From positions 1-19,219 of the forward strand of contig CALUSZ010000037.1 of NCBI GenBank assembly GCA_944323495.1: a DNA stretch of 19,219 bases, written 5' to 3'. The notes under the pieces are model-generated. The model had not been told where the DNA came from. It made no database searches and saw nothing but the letters and a program-made list of their open reading frames with translations. Origin of the DNA: Candidatus Gastranaerophilales bacterium. GTDB taxonomy: Bacteria > Cyanobacteriota > Vampirovibrionia > Gastranaerophilales > Gastranaerophilaceae. The position numbers and the translations under genes were made by a program. Positions 14,524 to 19,219 of this stretch are shown here, piece after piece. The stretch's first letter is position 1. Each line of letters begins with the position of its first letter.

Positions 14524-14736
14524 ATGTCAGAGAAGAAATTAAAAATAAAACTGCTTCCTAACGGCGAAATACAAATGGAAACCCATGGTGTAAAAGGTAA
14601 AAAGTGTCTGGATTATATTGAAATTTTGAAGAAGTTAGTTGATGTAAAAATAACGGATACACAGCTTTCGCAAGAGTATTATGAAACGGAAACCGAAGTT
14701 ACAACAACAGATAACGCAGAAATCAGACTCGATTAA
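14524..14736 (+). CDS. DUF2997 family protein
   Basis: A 70-residue cytosolic protein matching DUF2997. It opens with a beta-hairpin, KIKLLPNGEIQMETHGVKG, with the invariant-looking GVKGKKC (23-29). It continues with an amphipathic helix, then the SQEYYET segment near 49-55 that corresponds to the conserved TxEYY block of the family. The single conserved cysteine (C29) is worth noting beside a radical SAM gene. AAGGAG (14513-14518) stands five bases before the ATG, nine bases after the DUF1257-like stop. It is the last gene of the run; the next promoter begins within 50 bases. The biochemical role of the family is not established. Confidence 0.8.
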   Translation: MSEKKLKIKLLPNGEIQMETHGVKGKKCLDYIEILKKLVDVKITDTQLSQEYYETETEVTTTDNAEIRLD

Positions 14737-14781
14737 ACATATTTTCTATAAAGTCATGCGAAATTATTTACCCCCTCCTAC

Positions 14782-14810
14782 TTGCATATCTCAAATTTTT
14801 GTGGTAGTAT
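14782..14810 (+). promoter_or_regulatory. Promoter of the ATP synthase operon
   Basis: TTGCAT (14782-14787), a 17-base spacer and TAGTAT (14805-14810) with TG at 14802-14803, giving an extended -10. Transcription would begin near 14817. GAGAGG (14825-14830) lies seven bases before the atpB ATG. No hairpin terminator for the preceding run is visible in 14737-14781. Confidence 0.6.
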
Positions 14811-14837
14811 CTCCCTTGGAAAGAGAGAGGTTATTCA

Positions 14838-15536
14838 ATGAGCGAAGGACATTGGATTGTAAATAAGGTTATAGCCGGACATAGTTTGGCATTTAATATG
14901 GATACTCTTTTAACTATGTGGGCAGCAATGGCGTTTTTGTTAATCGTCTCTTTTATTGCAACCCGCAAACTTACAATATTTCCGACAAAACTCCAGCTTG
15001 CTTTTGAAAGCATATTAGGTGCGTTTTGGGGGCTGGTTGATAGTTTGATGCCAAAAGAAGGCAGAAAGCACGTGCCCCTTATTGCTTCTTTATTTTTATT
15101 TATTATAACAGCCAATTTAATGGGGCAGCTGCCTCTTAGAATGATAGAATTAAAAACCGGAGAAATAGCTTCTCCAACCAATGATATAAACTTAACTGCA
15201 GCATTAGCCATTATTGTATTAGTCTATTATGTTGGTGCCGGATTTGCTAAAAAGAAGTTCAGATATTTTCTGCATGATTTTAGTCCGATGTCAATTTTCA
15301 TGGCGCTTTTAGAAATAATGGATATGATTACAAGACCTCTGACGCTTGCTTTACGTTTATTCGGTAATATATTAGCAGGTGAATGCTTAATGACTGCTCT
15401 GCTTGGAATTTGTGCTTATATACTTCCGCTTCCGGTTATGTTTTTTGAAGTTCTGGTAGCCTGTGTTCAAGCGCTTGTATTTGCACTGCTTACAACAGTT
15501 TATATTTCATCAGCAATAGAAGAAAGTGAACATTAA
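14838..15536 (+). CDS. atpB: ATP synthase F0 subunit a
   Basis: Stator channel subunit of the F0 motor in the inner membrane. It forms the two half-channels through which ions reach the c-ring. The 232 residues contain about five to six hydrophobic helices. The helix with TRPLTLALRLFGNILAGE (165-182) carries the essential arginine (R173 in ALRLFGN). The conserved NLMGQLP follows the second helix, and QALVFALLTTVYIS forms the last helix. It is the first gene of the operon; there is no atpI-like gene upstream, in contrast to cyanobacterial operons that begin with atp1/atpI. Length and motifs are normal. Confidence 0.96.
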   Translation: MSEGHWIVNKVIAGHSLAFNMDTLLTMWAAMAFLLIVSFIATRKLTIFPTKLQLAFESILGAFWGLVDSLMPKEGRKHVPLIASLFLFIITANLMGQLPLRMIELKTGEIASPTNDINLTAALAIIVLVYYVGAGFAKKKFRYFLHDFSPMSIFMALLEIMDMITRPLTLALRLFGNILAGECLMTALLGICAYILPLPVMFFEVLVACVQALVFALLTTVYISSAIEESEH

Positions 15537-15571
15537 GTTTAAAATAATTTATCTAAAGAAGGAGATTAAAA

Positions 15572-15814
15572 ATGGAAGAAGTTAAAACAATTTCAGACTT
15601 GGCTCAAATGGGCGCAGGTATTGCAATGGGTTTTGGTGCTATTGGTGCCGGTATTGGTATCGGTATTGCGACTAAAGGTTTCTTGGAATCAATTGCAAGA
15701 CAGCCTGAAATTTTCGGTAAAGCATTAGTATTCTTCATGGTTGGTGCTGCATTATCAGAAGCTTGTGCTATTTACGCTTTGGTTATTGCTTTAAAACTTG
15801 TAGGTATTTGGTAA
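15572..15814 (+). CDS. atpE: ATP synthase F0 subunit c
   Basis: Forms the rotating ring of F0. The 80 residues make two helices joined by the polar loop ARQPE (42-46), with the glycine-packed first helix GAIGAGIGIGIA (22-33). The ion-carrying carboxylate is E63 in the second helix. At positions that bind sodium in Ilyobacter-type rings, this protein has I30 in place of the glutamine and A64 and C65 in place of Ser/Thr, keeping only Y68. This points to proton coupling. A strong GAAGGAG (15558-15564) precedes the ATG, fitting the high copy number needed for c. The first seven residues are polar and acidic, without a long leader. Confidence 0.97.
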   Translation: MEEVKTISDLAQMGAGIAMGFGAIGAGIGIGIATKGFLESIARQPEIFGKALVFFMVGAALSEACAIYALVIALKLVGIW

Positions 15815-15827
15815 GAAGAAGTAAATT

Positions 15828-16298
15828 ATGGAATTTAACGCAACATTTTTAGCATCAATAATATCTTTTTTAGTATTTGTCTTTTTAATGAACAAAATAC
15901 TCTATGCTCCTATGGAGAATATTGTAAGAGAAAGACAGAAATTTGTTGATGACAATTTTAGTAATGCAGATGAAAATTATAAAAAAGCTGACGGTTTAGA
16001 ACATCAAAGAGAGGAAAAGCTTGTTGGTGCTAAAAATGAGGCTCGTTCAAGATATAACGATTCCGTGAACGGCTTTAAGAGCCAAAAAAGTGATATCGTT
16101 CAAAGAGCGCAGGAAGAAACTAATGATGAACTTAGAAGAGCCTATGAAGAATTAAACAATATTTCTAACAGTACAAAGGAAGGTCTGAAAGGACGTATGA
16201 CAGATTTGGCGAATGATATTGTTGAAAAAGTTTTAGGTTACAGATCTGAAGTTCAGGGGTTTGATAATGATGAAGTAAATAAAATACTTTATCAATAG
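15828..16298 (+). CDS. ATP synthase F0 subunit b' (first of two b-type stalk proteins)
   Basis: Peripheral stalk protein that holds F1 against the stator. The 156 residues have one N-terminal membrane helix (about 6-24), the short b-type turn YAPMENIVRERQKFV and a long charged coiled coil to residue 140. A second b-type gene follows directly. In cyanobacteria and chloroplasts the first b-type gene after c encodes b' (atpG in cyanobacterial naming), so I assign b' from order. The two proteins are clearly different in sequence, consistent with a b/b' heterodimer rather than a recent duplication. The gene starts 13 bases after atpE. Confidence 0.85.
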   Translation: MEFNATFLASIISFLVFVFLMNKILYAPMENIVRERQKFVDDNFSNADENYKKADGLEHQREEKLVGAKNEARSRYNDSVNGFKSQKSDIVQRAQEETNDELRRAYEELNNISNSTKEGLKGRMTDLANDIVEKVLGYRSEVQGFDNDEVNKILYQ

Positions 16299-16316
16299 TC
16301 ATTTAAGAGGTAAATT

Positions 16317-16826
16317 ATGGAAAGTTTAAGTCTAATATGGGATTATTTGGGTAGGACAAACTTATTTAATTTTGTCATATTTCTTTCTGTATTTATTCTT
16401 ATTTATAAAATGGCGCATCTGGGTGATATGCTTGAGGGAGCAAAGCAGCGTGTCATTGACCATATAGAAGATTCTAAAACCAAAAAAGCTGATTCGGAAG
16501 TTCATTTAAAGAAAATAGAAGAAACACTTTCTCATATAGAAGAAGAAATTGACGGTTTAATAAAAAAATCGGAAGATAATGCAAAATTAGTCGGTGAAAA
16601 AATTCTTAGCGATGCCAAGGTTATGGCAGACGGTATAAAAGATAACTCCAAAAAGGTTGTTGAAAATAAGTCTGCTCTTCTTAAAAATGATATTTTAAGG
16701 AGAGCGTCTCAAGCATCGATTGATGTTGCAAGAAAGCACATTATTAATGAATTGAATAATAATTACGACTTGCATCAGAGACTAATCGATGAGAGCATAG
16801 AGGCTGTAAACGGAATAGAGGGATAA
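16317..16826 (+). CDS. atpF: ATP synthase F0 subunit b (second of two b-type stalk proteins)
   Basis: Partner of the preceding protein in the peripheral stalk. The 169 residues have one hydrophobic helix (about 15-33) and then a highly charged, helical region to residue 130, with typical heptad spacing (HLKKIEETLSHIEEEIDGLI), and a basic C-terminal segment that should contact the delta subunit. AGAGG (16307-16311) precedes the ATG. Sequence identity to classical AtpF is low by eye, so the name rests on topology, coiled coil and operon position. Confidence 0.85.
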   Translation: MESLSLIWDYLGRTNLFNFVIFLSVFILIYKMAHLGDMLEGAKQRVIDHIEDSKTKKADSEVHLKKIEETLSHIEEEIDGLIKKSEDNAKLVGEKILSDAKVMADGIKDNSKKVVENKSALLKNDILRRASQASIDVARKHIINELNNNYDLHQRLIDESIEAVNGIEG

Positions 16827-16842
16827 GGGGAATTTCGGTAAA

Positions 16843-17403
16843 ATGAGTACTGCTTCAAAACATAATTCAGAACTTGTAGCAAAGAGATGGGCAAAAGCTC
16901 TTATGGATTTGGCTCAAGAAGAAGGCGGTGTTTCAAAAGATGATATTTTGGACGATTTAAGAGAAGTCGCACAAAATATAGACGCAAATAAAGAATTATC
17001 TGATATGATTAATAATCCGTCTATTTCTGTAGAAGAAAAACAGATAGTTATATGTAAACTTTTCCAAAATAGCGTAATGCCTATTGTTTATAACTTCTTA
17101 TACGCATTAAATTTGAAAAAAAGAATTAATATAATAGCATCAATTGCTGATGAGTTTCAAAGAGAGCTTGAACGTATGAAAAATATTGTGCGTGTAGATG
17201 TTACTTCTGCAATTGAACTTAATGATGAAAGAAAAAATGATATCAGAAACAGAATTGCTGATAAACTGCATAAAGATGTAATTGTAAACTGGCAGGTGGA
17301 TTCTGATATTATTGCGGGTCTGGTATTGAATATAAATGAAACAATAGTTGATAACAGTATTAGACACAGACTAGAGAATTTAAGTAAGAACATAATAAAA
17401 TAG
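16843..17403 (+). CDS. atpH: ATP synthase F1 subunit delta
   Basis: Connects the top of the alpha/beta hexamer to the b stalk. The 186 residues match the OSCP/delta family: an N-terminal six-helix domain beginning AKRWAKALMDLAQEEG, then a C-terminal portion with the conserved pattern INIIASIADEFQREL, VTSAIEL and the ending IIAGLVLNINETIVDNS. A purine-rich AAGGGGA just after the upstream stop is the likely ribosome site. Nothing unusual is seen. Confidence 0.95.
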   Translation: MSTASKHNSELVAKRWAKALMDLAQEEGGVSKDDILDDLREVAQNIDANKELSDMINNPSISVEEKQIVICKLFQNSVMPIVYNFLYALNLKKRINIIASIADEFQRELERMKNIVRVDVTSAIELNDERKNDIRNRIADKLHKDVIVNWQVDSDIIAGLVLNINETIVDNSIRHRLENLSKNIIK

Positions 17404-17412
17404 AGGTGGAAA

Positions 17413-18924
17413 ATGGCAGTAATAAACCCGGACGAAATTAGTTCAATATTAAAAGAGAATATCCGAAATTATGAGGCGAAAGCTGAGGTCTCAAATATCG
17501 GAAGTGTTCTTGAAGTAGGTGACGGTATCGCCAGAATTTACGGTTTAAGAAACGTAATGTCAAATGAGCTTGTTGAATTTGAAGACGGCAAAGGTACATT
17601 AGGTATTACATTAAACCTTGAAGAAGATAACGTAGGTGTTGTAATTTTAGGCGAATATACTCATATTAAAGAAGGTATGACTGTAAAGACAACAGGACGA
17701 ATTGCCTCCGTTCCTGTTGGTGACGCACTTATTGGAAGAATTATCAATCCGACAGGGCGTCCGATTGACGGTAAGGGTGAAATCATTACTGACAAATCCC
17801 GACCGATAGAAAGAGTAGCTCCTGGTATTGTTGCAAGAAAATCAGTACACCAGCCGCTTCAAACAGGTTTGACTGCAATTGATGCTTTGACACCGATTGG
17901 ACGCGGACAGAGAGAATTAATTATTGGTGACAGACAAACAGGTAAGACAGCTATTGCAATTGATACAATTCTGAACCAAAAGGGCGGAGATGTAATTTGT
18001 ATTTATGTTGCAATCGGACAAAAAGCTTCAACTGTTGCACAATTAGCTAAGACTTTAGAAAAACACGGTGCAATGGAATATTCAATTATTGTTGCAGCTA
18101 ATGCAAACGAACCGGCTCCTTTGCAATATATTGCTCCGTTTGCCGGTGTTGCTATCGCAGAAGAATTTATGGAACAGGGCAAGCACGTTTTAATTGTGTA
18201 TGATGATTTGACCAAACACGCTCAAGCTTATCGTGCAATGAGCTTGCTTCTTAAAAGACCGCCGGGACGTGAAGCTTATCCTGGTGATGTATTCTATCTT
18301 CACTCAAGACTTCTTGAAAGAGCTGTTAAGCTTAATGATGAATTGGGCGGTGGTAGTATTACAGCGCTTCCTATCATTGAAACTCAAGCGGGTGACGTTT
18401 CTGCATATATTCCGACAAATGTATTTTCTATTACAGATGGTCAGATATTCTTAGAAACAGCTCTGTTTAACTCTGGTGTAAGACCTGCAATTAACGCCGG
18501 TATTTCAGTATCCCGTGTAGGTGGTGCAGCTCAAACAAAGGGTATTAAGCAGGTTGCAGGTAAGCTTCGTCTTGACTTGGCACAATTCAGAGAATTGGAA
18601 GCTTTTGCACAGTTTGCTTCTGATTTGGATGCTGCAACTAAAAAACAGCTTCTTAGAGGACAAAAACTTACTGAAGTATTAAAACAGCCGCAGTATAAAC
18701 CTTTGACAGTAGCGCAGCAGGTAACAATTCTGTTTGCTGCAAACGAAGGTTTCCTTGATGAAATTGATAACAAGAAAGTCAGTGAATATAAATCAGGTTG
18801 GTTTGAATACTTTGAAGCTAATATGCCGGAACTGAATAAAGCTTTGAATGAAGGCGCTAAATTATCTGATGAAGATATTGAAGCACTGAAGGCTCAGCTT
18901 GAAGCTTACGGTAAGACTTTATAA
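17413..18924 (+). CDS. atpA: ATP synthase F1 subunit alpha
   Basis: Non-catalytic nucleotide-binding subunit of the F1 hexamer; it supplies the arginine finger to the catalytic sites on beta. The 503 residues are the standard length. Walker A GDRQTGKT is at 172-179, the [11 protein letters not shown]alker B region is in the middle, and [12 protein letters not shown] carries the conserved arginine. The C-terminal helical domain ends [22 protein letters not shown] upstream gives a good ribosome site. It is followed, 16 bases later, by a gene that is not part of ATP synthase. Confidence 0.98.
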   Translation: MAVINPDEISSILKENIRNYEAKAEVSNIGSVLEVGDGIARIYGLRNVMSNELVEFEDGKGTLGITLNLEEDNVGVVILGEYTHIKEGMTVKTTGRIASVPVGDALIGRIINPTGRPIDGKGEIITDKSRPIERVAPGIVARKSVHQPLQTGLTAIDALTPIGRGQRELIIGDRQTGKTAIAIDTILNQKGGDVICIYVAIGQKASTVAQLAKTLEKHGAMEYSIIVAANANEPAPLQYIAPFAGVAIAEEFMEQGKHVLIVYDDLTKHAQAYRAMSLLLKRPPGREAYPGDVFYLHSRLLERAVKLNDELGGGSITALPIIETQAGDVSAYIPTNVFSITDGQIFLETALFNSGVRPAINAGISVSRVGGAAQTKGIKQVAGKLRLDLAQFRELEAFAQFASDLDAATKKQLLRGQKLTEVLKQPQYKPLTVAQQVTILFAANEGFLDEIDNKKVSEYKSGWFEYFEANMPELNKALNEGAKLSDEDIEALKAQLEAYGKTL

Positions 18925-18940
18925 AAGGAGAGTTGGATAT

Positions 18941-19219
18941 ATGAAATGTTACAATCACCATGATAGAGATGCTTTTGCGGTATGCAAAGCTTGCGGAAAA
19001 GCTTTATGTTTAGAATGTGCAGAGGAGCACAAAAATTTCTATGTATGTAAGGATTCTCCTGAGTGTAAGCATATTGCTGATGTTGAATATGTGAATTATT
19101 TCAAGGATAATTCCGAAGGTGCATGGATGTTTAATAGAATTGCATTTATGCTCATCGGCGCTTTTCTCTTTATCTATGTGATTGTAAAATCATTTATGTT
19201 CTTTATGATACCTTGCCCG
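18941..19219 (+). CDS. Zinc-finger membrane protein, C-terminus cut by the right edge
   Basis: Ninety-three codons are open from ATG at 18941 to the window end, preceded by AAGGAG ten bases upstream, inside the ATP synthase operon. The first 45 residues are rich in metal ligands: C3, H6, C15, C18, C23, C26, H30, C36, C42 and H44. They form a B-box-like pattern (C-x2-H, C-x2-C, C-x2-C-x3-H) around AFAVCKACGKALCLECAEEH. An acidic linker then leads to a hydrophobic helix (IAFMLIGAFLFIYVIVKSF, about 69-87). Small proteins with a B-box-like N-terminus and membrane helices are widespread and uncharacterised. The gene stands where gamma would be expected. A role in ATP synthase assembly is conceivable but unsupported beyond position. 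Confidence 0.7.
   Translation, partial: MKCYNHHDRDAFAVCKACGKALCLECAEEHKNFYVCKDSPECKHIADVEYVNYFKDNSEGAWMFNRIAFMLIGAFLFIYVIVKSFMFFMIPCP

Noticed and set aside
14831..15211. Minus-strand open frame opposite atpB
   Set aside because: It mirrors atpB codons, has no promoter or ribosome site and resembles no protein.

Overview
The window looks like a chromosomal segment from a low-GC, Gram-negative, non-photosynthetic relative of the Cyanobacteria (Gastranaerophilales/Melainabacteria type). This is inferred from three things. The ATP synthase operon carries two different b-type stalk genes in tandem (b' then b), as in cyanobacteria. A Ycf46-type AAA+ ATPase sits with DUF1257/Ycf35-like and DUF2997 genes, a set best known from cyanobacteria and plastids. 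An LptF/LptG-type permease implies an outer membrane. No photosynthesis gene is visible, and neither are rRNA, tRNA, CRISPR or insertion-sequence features.

Layout. (1) Positions 1-79 hold the start of a minus-strand gene that leaves the left edge; 80-326 is a divergent promoter region. (2) 327-2240 is a two-gene unit of a processive family 2 glycosyltransferase and adenine phosphoribosyltransferase. (3) 2289-3914 holds an M10-like zinc metalloprotease and an unrecognised protein, converging with no gap on dnaX (minus, 3915-5660). (4) 5734-7056 is a secreted-type N-acetylmuramoyl-L-alanine amidase whose start lies just after a run of 17 A. It converges on a small winged-helix-like gene (minus). 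(5) 7462-8634 is an MFS transporter resembling the fosmidomycin-resistance family.

(6) 8676-14736 is a tightly packed plus-strand run of eight genes: an LptF/LptG-type permease, three small membrane proteins that share motifs with each other, a NrdG-like radical SAM protein, a Ycf46-like AAA+ ATPase, a DUF1257-like protein and a DUF2997 protein. Most junctions overlap or are about 20 bases or less, so the run is probably one transcript. It is the most interesting part of the window: a conserved but functionally unresolved AAA+/DUF1257/DUF2997 set joined to an Fe-S radical enzyme and to membrane proteins, one of which carries a helix-hairpin-helix domain.

(7) From 14838 to the right edge is the ATP synthase operon (a, c, b', b, delta, alpha) with its own promoter. 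It is interrupted after alpha by an unexpected gene for a small zinc-finger membrane protein that runs off the window where the gamma subunit gene would be expected.

Regulation. Several first-in-transcript genes (2289, dnaX, 7380 minus, 7462, 8676) have a good -10 box only 6-12 bases before the start codon and no Shine-Dalgarno sequence, which suggests leaderless or nearly leaderless mRNAs. Genes inside operons mostly have clear AGGAG-type ribosome binding sites. I saw no convincing intrinsic terminator.
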